From the NCBI RefSeq assembly GCF_007995215.1, contig NZ_VCDK01000006.1, forward strand, positions 310,001 through 374,000: 64,000 nucleotides of DNA. The letters are read 5' to 3'. The position numbers and the translations under genes are program-made. A model generated the notes under the pieces. It was not told where the DNA came from and made no database searches. It was given only the letters and a program-made list of their open reading frames with translations. The DNA is from Shimia ponticola. GTDB lineage: Bacteria; Pseudomonadota; Alphaproteobacteria; Rhodobacterales; Rhodobacteraceae. This document shows, in pieces, positions 27,287 through 34,762 of this stretch (positions are counted from its first letter, which is position 1; the number at the start of each line of letters is the position of its first letter).

Positions 27287-28255
27287 ATGAAGGCCGCGTT
27301 TTACGAAGGCTTTGGCCCGGCTCAGGAGGTTCTGCGGATTGGTGACGTGGCAACACCTGATCCGGGGCCCGGTGAGGTCTTGGTTCGGCTCCGCGCATCC
27401 GGGGTCAATCCATCCGACGTGAAGCTGCGCGCCGGGGCGCGGCCGGGGGCTGTGATGGCCTATCCACGTGTCATTCCGCATTCGGACGGGGCAGGAGAGA
27501 TTGCAGCCGTTGGAGAGGGTGTTGATCGGGCGGTGGGCGCGCGGGTCTGGGTTTGGAATGCAAATTGGCAGCGCGCCTTCGGGACGTCGGCAGACTATGT
27601 CTGTTTGCCGTCAGAGCAGGTTGTGGAATTGCCGGACGGGGTATCATTTGCCGCTGGGGCCTGTCTGGGTATTCCGGCGATGACGGCGGCTTATGCATTG
27701 GACGGGGTCATAGCGGGGCAAACCGTTCTGGTCACCGGTGGCGCGGGGGCTGTGGGACGCTATGCCTGCCAGATGGCGGCTTTGATGGGTGCGCGGGTGA
27801 TCACGACCGTTTCATCAAAGGACAAGGCGGCGCATTCGGGCTGCGAAGAGTGGATCAATTACCGCGAGGCAGATGTGTCGGCGGCGGTGATGGATATGAC
27901 CAACGGAGACGGGATCGACCGGATCGTCGACGTCGATTTCGCGGCAAATCAGGACGTGGCCGTTGCCTGTCTGAGGCCCGGCGGGACCGTTTCAAGCTAC
28001 GCAAGTGCCAGCGTCGTGACTCCGGAATTGCAGTTCTACCCGCTCATGTTCAAGGACATCACCTTGAGGATGTTGATTGTCTATCAGCTGACCGGAACTC
28101 GGCGCGCGCCGGTGCAGGAAAGACTGCAAGGTTGGCTCCGTGACGGTGCTCTGAGCCATGCGCCAGTTACAAGTGGCGGGCTCGAAGCAATTGCAGCCGC
28201 CCATGATCTGGTGGCGGCTGGCGACAAGCTGGGCACCGTGGTGCTGGAGGTCTAA
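27287..28255 (+). CDS. Quinone oxidoreductase-like (zinc-free MDR) protein
   Basis: 322 residues of the medium-chain dehydrogenase family: an N-terminal GroES-like domain (VLVRLRASGVNPSDVKLRAGARPG, HSDGAGEIAAVGEGV) and a Rossmann domain with VLVTGGAGAVGRYACQMAALMGARVI. The cysteines of the structural zinc loop are absent, as in quinone reductases (QOR) that reduce quinones or enals with NADPH. It follows the ABC transporter genes on the same strand and might act on the imported compound or on reactive by-products. Confidence 0.88.
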   Translation: MKAAFYEGFGPAQEVLRIGDVATPDPGPGEVLVRLRASGVNPSDVKLRAGARPGAVMAYPRVIPHSDGAGEIAAVGEGVDRAVGARVWVWNANWQRAFGTSADYVCLPSEQVVELPDGVSFAAGACLGIPAMTAAYALDGVIAGQTVLVTGGAGAVGRYACQMAALMGARVITTVSSKDKAAHSGCEEWINYREADVSAAVMDMTNGDGIDRIVDVDFAANQDVAVACLRPGGTVSSYASASVVTPELQFYPLMFKDITLRMLIVYQLTGTRRAPVQERLQGWLRDGALSHAPVTSGGLEAIAAAHDLVAAGDKLGTVVLEV

Positions 28256-29100
28256 TCCTGATGCGCGGCTTTGAGTTCTCCCAACCGTTCGATCGCCGCG
28301 TCGCGGGTGTTGCGAATGTTGGGACGGGTGCCGCGCGATTCCATGCGCAGACGAATGTCGGTTTCCGTTTCGGCATCAGGGGCGTAGCGGACGACGCCGA
28401 GGGCATATTGCCGTTCCATCTGAGCTTTGCGCTGGTCGTAGGCGACCCATGCGCCGCTTTGGATGCGCATGCCGGTGTAGTTGATCAGGAACCACCATTT
28501 TCGGCCCGTGGCGCGGATGGCTTCCTCCATCCAGTTGAAGATGTCGTTGACGTCGCGCGAGTGCGCGAAGTCGATCCCCGAGAGGTCAATGTCGAAGCGG
28601 CCTTCGCTAGGGCGGAAGGTCAGGCGGCGGGTGAAGGTGGCCTTGCGATAGTTCGGCGTGTGAACGATGCGCTCGCGACGCGTCGATTTTCGCGCGCGGA
28701 TAGCTGCGCGGGCGCTCTCCCAGTCGGAAAAGAGGGTTTTGTCTTCGGCTTCAGTGCCTGCGTCGCGGGCGATGCGTCGGGCTGTGACCTCGGAGGTGTC
28801 GACATGGACCGTGGCCATGGAATGGGCGGCGTGGGTTTCCTTGCCCCGGCGGGTATAGGCGAACCAAGCCTCTTGCCAGACCCGGTAGTCAGACACGTTA
28901 GTGATGAAGAACCAGCGGTCTTCGCCAGTATCAGCGATGCGCGCCTCAAGCCGGTCATAGAAGGCATTGGCGTCGTCAGAGGATTTGAAGACCAGCCCCG
29001 TCAGGTCGAGTTCGATGGTCTCAGTCGGTTCGACGATGCGGATGCGCGCGTCGAGTTGATCCGGGGTGAAGCCGTCCGATGGGGAGTTGGAAGAGGTCAT
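28252..29100 (-). CDS. Uncharacterised protein with internal duplication
   Basis: 282 residues, no signal peptide or membrane helix. Two similar halves can be seen: residues about 20-110 (IVEPTETIELDLTGLVFKSS, DRWFFITNVSDYRVWQEAWFAYTRRGKE) and about 155-240 (FRPSEGRFDIDLSGIDFAHS, RKWWFLINYTGMRIQSGAWVAYDQRKAQ). Each half has a beta-rich start, a W-F/W-F-x-I-N core, and a W-x-A-Y/F basic segment. I do not recognise the family; the halves loosely recall STAS-like folds. The start lacks a clear ribosome site. It overlaps the end of the quinone reductase gene by four bases and is divergent from the PaaK-like gene. Confidence 0.75.
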   Translation of the reverse strand: MTSSNSPSDGFTPDQLDARIRIVEPTETIELDLTGLVFKSSDDANAFYDRLEARIADTGEDRWFFITNVSDYRVWQEAWFAYTRRGKETHAAHSMATVHVDTSEVTARRIARDAGTEAEDKTLFSDWESARAAIRARKSTRRERIVHTPNYRKATFTRRLTFRPSEGRFDIDLSGIDFAHSRDVNDIFNWMEEAIRATGRKWWFLINYTGMRIQSGAWVAYDQRKAQMERQYALGVVRYAPDAETETDIRLRMESRGTRPNIRNTRDAAIERLGELKAAHQD

Positions 29101-29255
29101 GTGCGCCGAACTCGGGTTTGGAATGCACCGGCATACTTAGCGCGCTCAGTCGGCGATTGCCCACAGGAAGGATTGTCGCCCCGTCCCCGTTTGGCGCGCA
29201 ACGGAATTTTGCACAGACAGGCCGGGGCGCAGTCCCGGAGAAAGTTGAGACGGTC

Positions 29256-30455
29256 ATGACGTATTTTGATGCCCTCGAAACCCGCAGCAGTGATGAACGG
29301 CAGGCCGCGCAGCTGGGTCAGTTGAACGACATTCTCAGGCGTCTTTCCAGTCACGAGGGATCCTGCCTGCCGGATGTCGGGACCGTTGCGGATATGTCCG
29401 GATTGGCGACGTTACCCGTGTTGCGCAAATCCGAGTTGAGCGGGTGGCAGAAGGACACTCCGCCGTTCGGTGGGATGCTGGTGGGTGATATCCAACATGT
29501 GTTTCAAAGCCCTGGCCCGATCTATGAGCCCGGTGGCGTCAGCCATGATTGGTGGCGTTTTGGACGGTATCTGCATGCGCTGGGCATCGGCGCAGATGAC
29601 ATCGTGCAGAACTGTTTCGGGTATCACCTGACGCCTGCGGGGATGATGTTTGAAAACGGCGCGCGCGCGGTCGGAGCCAAGGTGTTGCCTGCTGGGACCG
29701 GCCAGACAGAGTTGCAGGTGCAGGCGGCAGCGGCGATCGCAACAACGGCCTATGCGGGGACGCCAGACTATTTGAAGGTCATTCTTGAAAAGGCTGACGA
29801 ACTGGGCGTGCCGTTGAAGTTTGACAAGGCGGCTGTTTCAGGGGGCGCGCTCTTTCCGCAGCTTCGCAGCTATTACGAGGATCGCGGCATCACCTGTCGC
29901 CAGTGTTATGCGACGGCTGATCTGGGTCATGTTGCCTATGAGACACCTGCCATGGAAGGCATGGTGATCGATGAAGGCGTGATCGTCGAGATCGTGACGC
30001 CGGGCACGGGCGATCCGCTGCCTGTGGGCGAAGTCGGCGAGGTGGTGGTCACATCGCTGAACCCAGACTATCCGTTGGTGCGTTTTGCGACCGGGGATAT
30101 GAGCGCCATGATGCCCGGACAAAGCCCATGTGGCCGGACGAACATGCGCATCAAGGGATGGATGGGTCGCGCAGACCAGACCACCAAGATCAAGGGAATG
30201 TTCGTGCGACCCGAGCAGGTTGCCGCGCTGGTCGCTAAGCACCCCGAGGTGACGCGCGCCCGCGTCGTGGCGACGCGTAACGGCGATCAGGACGCCATGA
30301 CTGTCCGCATCGAAGGCGAAGAGGCGGCACAGGACGCCTATGCCGCCAGCATCGTGGATGTGCTCAAACTCAAAGCCACCGTGGAGGTGGTTGCCGCAGG
30401 CAGCCTGCCAACAGACGGCGTGTTGATAGAGGATCAGCGCAACTACGACGCCTGA
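29256..30455 (+). CDS. Phenylacetate-CoA ligase-like AMP-binding enzyme
   Basis: 399 residues, close to the PaaK branch of adenylate-forming enzymes (about 400-440). Visible: a gap where the usual T/S-rich loop would be (FQSPGPIYEPGGVSHDWWRFGR), YHLTPAGMMFENGARAVGAKVLPAG, YATADLGHVAYE in place of the YGxTE motif, FATGDMS, and a C-terminal subdomain with GRADQTTKIKGMFVRPEQV. It would activate an aryl or acyl acid to the CoA thioester. The ATG at 29256 is used since the upstream extension runs through the divergent promoter region. It ends the putative acid uptake and activation cluster. Confidence 0.85.
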   Translation: MTYFDALETRSSDERQAAQLGQLNDILRRLSSHEGSCLPDVGTVADMSGLATLPVLRKSELSGWQKDTPPFGGMLVGDIQHVFQSPGPIYEPGGVSHDWWRFGRYLHALGIGADDIVQNCFGYHLTPAGMMFENGARAVGAKVLPAGTGQTELQVQAAAAIATTAYAGTPDYLKVILEKADELGVPLKFDKAAVSGGALFPQLRSYYEDRGITCRQCYATADLGHVAYETPAMEGMVIDEGVIVEIVTPGTGDPLPVGEVGEVVVTSLNPDYPLVRFATGDMSAMMPGQSPCGRTNMRIKGWMGRADQTTKIKGMFVRPEQVAALVAKHPEVTRARVVATRNGDQDAMTVRIEGEEAAQDAYAASIVDVLKLKATVEVVAAGSLPTDGVLIEDQRNYDA

Positions 30456-30519
30456 ATACTCTCGCTATTGGATAGCAGCGTGGTTTTGGGCCATGCTGGA
30501 ACCAAGGGAGGGCCTTTGT

Positions 30520-32133
30520 ATGGTGAAACGTGGTTTACTGGCCGGTGTGGTGGCGTGTTGGGTCGGCTTGGCAGCGCAAGCGGATGTTGCGGTGCTGATT
30601 GGCAATACCGCTTATGACGGGTTGCCGAATGTGCGCGACGCGCGCTTTGCGACCTCGGTTAAAAACCCTCTGGAAGAGGCGGGCTTCGACGTTTTGTCGC
30701 TGCGCAACGGGTCTCCTGCGGAGATGGCGAACCTGATGATGGACGCCGCGGGGCGGCTAGGGGGCGAAGATCGGCTGATCATCTTTCTTGCCGGACAGTT
30801 CGCGGCCGATAGCGGTGAAAGCTATCTGCTTGGCGAGGCATCGCGCCGCGTGACACGTTTCAATGTGGGACAGCGTGGGCTGGCGCTTGCGCCTGTTTTG
30901 AAAATGCTGAGCGAGCAGCAAGGGCGTGCTTTGCTGCTGTTGGGACAGGACGTTCCCGTGCAGGTTTTGCAGGATGCAGAGGTCGAAGCTCCGACGGCGC
31001 CGAACGGGGTGGCGATTGTAAGCGGCCCGACCGAGACATTGGCGCGGTTGCTTGCGCGCGACCTGTTAGGGTCGCCGGGCGCGTCCGTGCGGGAGGCATT
31101 TGATCAAAATGGTGTCGCGGCGCAGGGCTATTTGCCGGAGGGCATCGCATTTTTGGAAAACGGGCGTGACTTGCCAGAGGATTCGCGGTCCGAAGAGTTG
31201 ATCTATTGGGATGTGGTGCAGGATCTGGACACGGCCGAGGCCTATCAGGCCTATGTCGACCGATTTCCATCCGGGATCTACGTGGCCGAGGCGAACGCAG
31301 CCCTGAATCGTTTGCGCGGCAATGCCGAAAACGCCGCAGAGGCAGCAGAACAGGCGTTGGCCTTGAACCGCAATGCGCGGCGCGAGATCCAGCGCAATCT
31401 GGCTCTGTTGGAGTTTGATCCGCGTGGCATCGATGGAATTTTCGGACGGGGTACACGGGCGGCGATCCGGGCATGGCAAGGCTCGCGCGGCTTTGAACAG
31501 AGCGGGTTTTTGAGTGCGAACCAACTGTCCGCTCTGTCAGCACAGGCCAGCCTGCGGGCGGCGGAGCTGGAAGCAGAGGCAGAGGCGCGGCGGGCCGAAG
31601 AACTGCGCAGGGACCGCGCGTTTTGGGTGAGCTTGGGAACGAACCCGTCGCCGGACCAGCTTCGCGATTATCTGAGGAATTTCCCGGATGGTCAGTTTTC
31701 GGAAATTGCGCGGTCTGAATTGGATCAGATCGAAGCCGAGGCGCGGGCAGAAGCCGAGGCTCAGGATCGGGCGGCTTGGGACAGAGCTGTCTCTCGAAAT
31801 ACTGTAGCGGCCTATCGCCGGTATCTCGAAGAGCATCCTGATGGCGTCTTTGCTGATGCCGCACGTGAACGGATCAGAGCCGCGCGTGAGGATCGCGCCA
31901 GCGAAGCGCGCATCGCGCAGGATCGCAGTCAGGAAGCGCAGATCACCCAATTGCAGATCACACGTGTGTTGATCGAGCAAAGGTTGCGTCAGAAGGGGCA
32001 AAACCCTGGCACGGTGGACGGGCAATTCACCCAAGAGACACGCCGCGCGATCCGCAGGTTCCAGCGTACGCGCAATTTGCCTGTGACCGGCTTTGTTGGG
32101 CAGGATACGGCTGTTGCGTTGTTGTCGGGCTAG
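30520..32133 (+). CDS. Secreted pseudo-caspase with two peptidoglycan-binding domains
   Basis: 537 residues from MVKRGLLAGV, a signal peptide cut after AQA. Residues about 20-215 have the caspase-like (C14) fold (VAVLIGNTAYDGLPNVRDARFATSVKNPLEEAGFDVLSLRNGS), but the His and Cys of the dyad are missing: the place of the usual YYAGHG reads FLAGQFAADSG and the DACR block reads LLLLGQDV. Two PG_binding_1 domains follow (about 280-335, DPRGIDGIFGRGTRAAIRAWQ; about 475-535, VDGQFTQETRRAIRRFQRTR), with helical Glu/Ala/Arg-rich repeats between them (YLRNFPDGQFSEIARSEL, YLEEHPDGVFADAARERI). It probably acts as a wall-bound scaffold. Active caspase-like relatives with the same architecture exist in alphaproteobacteria. 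Confidence 0.82.
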   Translation: MVKRGLLAGVVACWVGLAAQADVAVLIGNTAYDGLPNVRDARFATSVKNPLEEAGFDVLSLRNGSPAEMANLMMDAAGRLGGEDRLIIFLAGQFAADSGESYLLGEASRRVTRFNVGQRGLALAPVLKMLSEQQGRALLLLGQDVPVQVLQDAEVEAPTAPNGVAIVSGPTETLARLLARDLLGSPGASVREAFDQNGVAAQGYLPEGIAFLENGRDLPEDSRSEELIYWDVVQDLDTAEAYQAYVDRFPSGIYVAEANAALNRLRGNAENAAEAAEQALALNRNARREIQRNLALLEFDPRGIDGIFGRGTRAAIRAWQGSRGFEQSGFLSANQLSALSAQASLRAAELEAEAEARRAEELRRDRAFWVSLGTNPSPDQLRDYLRNFPDGQFSEIARSELDQIEAEARAEAEAQDRAAWDRAVSRNTVAAYRRYLEEHPDGVFADAARERIRAAREDRASEARIAQDRSQEAQITQLQITRVLIEQRLRQKGQNPGTVDGQFTQETRRAIRRFQRTRNLPVTGFVGQDTAVALLSG

Positions 32134-32564
32134 CGGTGTTCGTCGGGCACCCAATCTGGCGTTGACTGATTCCAGAAACGGTTGGGGTTGTCTTCGTCCA
32201 ACCCTCTTATGTGCAGGCTCCTCAGTGTGGGTTGGGCATAGATCACTGGCTCTTCATAAGGATGCGCGTGGTAGATGGCGCGCAGGGTCGCGTCCAATTC
32301 GCGCTCAGTGATGAAGAAGCTGACCTCGACACAAGGGACGTGCACAATGTCGGCTGTGGGCGCGTTGCGCCCATGGCCCAAGGCGCGGAATGATTGGCGT
32401 CCGGGGGCGGTTTGAAACTGAACCGCGTCGTAGTCGCCATAGGTCATGGATGTGACGGTGCGAATATGCGCGCAGACGGCCTGAACCGCAGGCTCAGGGA
32501 CCTGCAAGTGGATCAGAAGGCCTGTTTCAACGGTATAGCGGTCGGTGGGAAGGCTGGGGAACAT
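32130..32564 (-). CDS. YqfO/NIF3 insertion-domain-like protein (stand-alone)
   Basis: 144 residues. The core (LLIHLQVPEPAVQAVCAHI, then YGDYDAVQFQTAPGRQSFRAL, CVEVSFFITERELDATLRAIYHAHPYEEPVIYAQP) matches the ferredoxin-like, CutA-resembling domain found inserted in YqfO/NIF3 proteins, including the HPYEEP motif. Here it stands alone without the NIF3 metal domains. The ATG at 32564 begins the conserved part; the long in-frame extension upstream runs into the ArsR gene and has no family features. It follows the ArsR-type regulator on the same strand and overlaps the pseudo-caspase gene end by four bases. Confidence 0.78.
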   Translation of the reverse strand: MFPSLPTDRYTVETGLLIHLQVPEPAVQAVCAHIRTVTSMTYGDYDAVQFQTAPGRQSFRALGHGRNAPTADIVHVPCVEVSFFITERELDATLRAIYHAHPYEEPVIYAQPTLRSLHIRGLDEDNPNRFWNQSTPDWVPDEHR

Positions 32565-32641
32565 TGTGAGGCACCTGTATTTGAAAGGAGCCTTGATCCT
32601 AGGGGGCGCTTGAACGAAATGTTTCGGCCCGGCCCGAACTG

Positions 32642-33304
32642 TCAAATCGTGACGCCGAAGGCGGTGCGTAGACCCCGAGTGCCCTTGGGCGTTAACGTGA
32701 GCGCGCGCGGTGTGGACGAGCGCTGAAGCCAGTCGTTCTCGAGAAACCAAGTCAGCATCGCGGTCGCCAGAGGACCTGCAAGGTGGTGTTTTCGTTCGGT
32801 CCAATCCAGACAGGGCCGCAAACCTGCCTTGCCGAGCGGGATGCCAAGGTTTGTCAGAGTCGCTTCGCCCTTGAACGTCAACCGGACGCCGGATGCATCA
32901 GCGGCAAGGTCCGCTTGCGCGAGCATCGCTTCGGTCAGCGTGACACCCAATTGGCCAGCAAGGTGGTTGTAGCAGCACCGGGCAAAGGCGGTTTGGCCTG
33001 CGCGATGCCTTTGGCGCAGATAAAGGTCATCGCAGGGTGAGATGCAGGAGAGCTGTTCCAGCAGCTGCGCGACGTCATCCCCGGCAAGCCTGTGATAGAC
33101 AGTGCGACCGCTTTTTTCGGCATGCACCAGCCCAAGGTCGGTCATCCGAGCCATATGGCCACTGACAGTCTGTGGCGTCACTCCGGCGGCGCTCGCGAGT
33201 TCCCTGTTCGTAAAGGCGCGCCCATCCATGAGGTGACACATGATCTGCGCTCGGGTCGGGTCAGCGACGGCGGCGGCAATTATATCGAACCTAGGGAACG
33301 TCAT
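32642..33304 (-). CDS. ArsR-family transcriptional regulator
   Basis: 220 residues. An N-terminal winged helix (about 5-85: AVADPTRAQIMCHLMDGRAFTNRELASAAGVTPQTVSGHMARMTDLGLVHAEKSGRTVYHRL) belongs to the ArsR/SmtB group. The C-terminal half is an extra domain with CISPC, CC and a single later Cys (LRPCLDW), which may bind a metal or sense redox state. It is followed 77 bases later by the YqfO-like gene, so the pair may be one transcript. The sensed signal is not known. Confidence 0.85.
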   Translation of the reverse strand: MTFPRFDIIAAAVADPTRAQIMCHLMDGRAFTNRELASAAGVTPQTVSGHMARMTDLGLVHAEKSGRTVYHRLAGDDVAQLLEQLSCISPCDDLYLRQRHRAGQTAFARCCYNHLAGQLGVTLTEAMLAQADLAADASGVRLTFKGEATLTNLGIPLGKAGLRPCLDWTERKHHLAGPLATAMLTWFLENDWLQRSSTPRALTLTPKGTRGLRTAFGVTI

Positions 33305-33335
33305 GCCTGCAGCTTACCGCAGCCCGTAAAAACGA

Positions 33336-33372
33336 AAAAGCCGCCATCGACGGGTGTCGCATGGCGGCTTTT
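33336..33372 (-). terminator. Terminator downstream of rpmJ
   Basis: AAAAGCCGCCAT (33336-33347) and ATGGCGGCTTTT (33361-33372) form a perfect 12-bp stem. On the minus strand TTTTT and another T-run (TCGTTTTTAC) follow the stem, so it terminates the rpmJ transcript. It may work in both directions. Confidence 0.85.
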
Positions 33373-33405
33373 CAGGCGGGGCCGAGACCCCGCTGTCGAC
33401 TGCTC

Positions 33406-33531
33406 TTAACCCTGACGGGCTTTGAACCGGCGTTGCGTCTTGTTGATGACGTAAACACGGCCCTTGCGGCGCACAACGCGGCAATCGCGATGGCGGTTCT
33501 TGAGCGAGCGAAGTGAGTTCTTCACTTTCAT
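33406..33531 (-). CDS. rpmJ: 50S ribosomal protein bL36
   Basis: 41 residues: [20 protein letters not shown] and then [21 protein letters not shown]. This is the zinc-independent (YkgO-like) form of bL36: of the usual Cys/His metal ligands only Cys17 and His14 can be seen. AGGAGAGAGACAG precedes the ATG. It lies between a terminator and tRNA-Val on the same strand. Confidence 0.93.
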   Translation of the reverse strand: MKVKNSLRSLKNRHRDCRVVRRKGRVYVINKTQRRFKARQG

Positions 33532-33580
33532 CTGTCTCTCTCCTTCCATCGGGCTGCGGTTAGCCCAAGGTTTCAGTTCA

Positions 33581-33655
33581 TGGTGGGCACGACTGGGATC
33601 GAACCAGTGACCCCTTCGATGTCAACGAAGTGCTCTACCGCTGAGCTACGCGCCC
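33581..33655 (-). tRNA. tRNA-Val (anticodon GAC)
   Basis: 75 bases including an encoded CCA. Acceptor GGGCGCG pairs with CGTGCCC (one G-T), the D arm is GCTC...GAGC, the anticodon stem-loop is CTTCG-TTGACAT-CGAAG with GAC as the anticodon, and the T arm is ACTGG-TTCGATC-CCAGT. A good sigma-70 promoter lies upstream at 33736-33763. Confidence 0.96.
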
Positions 33656-33699
33656 GTTAACCAACCCGCTGACAGGAGACCTGCCTTGGATCAAACCAA

Positions 33700-33723
33700 A
33701 CGGGCGACGCTTTCGCCGCCCGT
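33700..33723 (-). other. Leader hairpin upstream of tRNA-Val
   Basis: ACGGGCGACG (33700-33709) and CGCCGCCCGT (33714-33723) pair with one G-T and a CTTT loop. It falls in the predicted leader between the promoter and the mature tRNA 5' end and may be a processing structure. Confidence 0.45.
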
Positions 33724-33735
33724 CAGGTTCGCGCC

Positions 33736-33763
33736 GTATAATTCGACCCGCTGGGGGGATCAA
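33736..33763 (-). promoter_or_regulatory. Sigma-70 promoter of tRNA-Val
   Basis: On the minus strand: TTGATC (-35, 33758-33763), 16 bases, TTATAC (-10, 33736-33741). It would give a leader of about 75 bases before the tRNA. Confidence 0.65.
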
Positions 33764-33834
33764 GGGCTTTTGGAGGGGGTTTGTCGTGCTATGTTCTCCG
33801 GAATGAGGATTTCCGCGCGGAACCAGAGCCCATA

Positions 33835-34689
33835 ATGTCACAGACAGCCTTTCATCTGCACAGACCAAAGGTTCAAACAACGGGTGTTGTGTTCGCGTCG
33901 CCGCATTCCGGGCGCGATTATCGCGCTGATTTCCTGAAAAAGACCATTCTGGACGATCATGCGATTCGGTCGTCAGAGGATGCCTTCGTCGACCGCTTGT
34001 TTGAGCGTGCGCCACTTTATGGTGCGCCGCTGATCACGGCCTCAGCACCGCGGGCCTATGTTGATCTGAATCGTGCGCCGGAAGAGTTGGACCCGGCCTT
34101 GATCGGCGACCTGCGCAAAGTGGCCCATAATCCGCGCGTTGCATCCGGGCTTGGCGTCGTGCCGCGTGTCGTGTCGAACGGGCGTCCCATCTATCGCGGG
34201 AAAATCACGCTGGATGAGGTGCATCAGCGGATCACGAATTACTGGCGTCCCTACCACGATCAAGTGCAATCGCTTTTGACTGAGGCGCGGCTCAGCCATG
34301 GGTGGGCTGTTCTGATCGATTGCCATTCCATGCCGCGCGACGCGATCGTTCAAAGCCGGGGTACAAAAGCGGCCGATGTGGTGCTGGGAGATCGGTTCGG
34401 GGCGGCCGCGTCGCCCGAAGTGGTCGAATGGATCGAAGCGGCCTTTGCCAATGCGGGGCTGACCGTGGCACGCAACGCGCCTTTTGCCGGGGCTTATATC
34501 GCGCAGGCCTATGGTCGCCCCTCCCGGAACCAGCATGTGGTTCAGGTCGAGATCGACCGATCTTTGTACATGGACGAGGCGCAGATCATGCCCAACGCCA
34601 ATTTCAACGCGTTCCGCCGTTTGCTGAGTGATGTGATCGAAGAGGTGACCGGGCTTTGGCGTACCGAACTGCCGGTCGCCGCAGAATAA
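33835..34689 (+). CDS. N-formylglutamate amidohydrolase family protein
   Basis: 284 residues starting MSQTAFHLHRPKVQ. Family motifs are FASPHSGRDY (zinc His and Ser-Gly), SSEDAFVDRLFERAPLYGAPLITASAPRAYVDLNRAPEELD, and IDCHSMPRD (second zinc ligand). The enzyme releases formate from N-formylglutamate in histidine breakdown; related members have other acyl-amino acid substrates, and no hut genes are nearby. The ATG at 33835 begins the conserved N-terminus; an in-frame TTG at 33781 would add 18 residues without a ribosome site. Confidence 0.88.
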   Translation: MSQTAFHLHRPKVQTTGVVFASPHSGRDYRADFLKKTILDDHAIRSSEDAFVDRLFERAPLYGAPLITASAPRAYVDLNRAPEELDPALIGDLRKVAHNPRVASGLGVVPRVVSNGRPIYRGKITLDEVHQRITNYWRPYHDQVQSLLTEARLSHGWAVLIDCHSMPRDAIVQSRGTKAADVVLGDRFGAAASPEVVEWIEAAFANAGLTVARNAPFAGAYIAQAYGRPSRNQHVVQVEIDRSLYMDEAQIMPNANFNAFRRLLSDVIEEVTGLWRTELPVAAE

Positions 34690-34762
34690 CAGGTCTCAGC
34701 TCCGTCTTGCAGCGGCGTTGGGAATTGCCTATCGGGGCGGCTTTTCCACGGGAGCCGTGCAG

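Noticed and set aside
30860-31864. 334-codon minus-strand frame inside the pseudo-caspase gene
   Set aside because: It is Arg/Pro/His-rich without motifs, and the plus-strand gene has a signal peptide and two recognisable domains.
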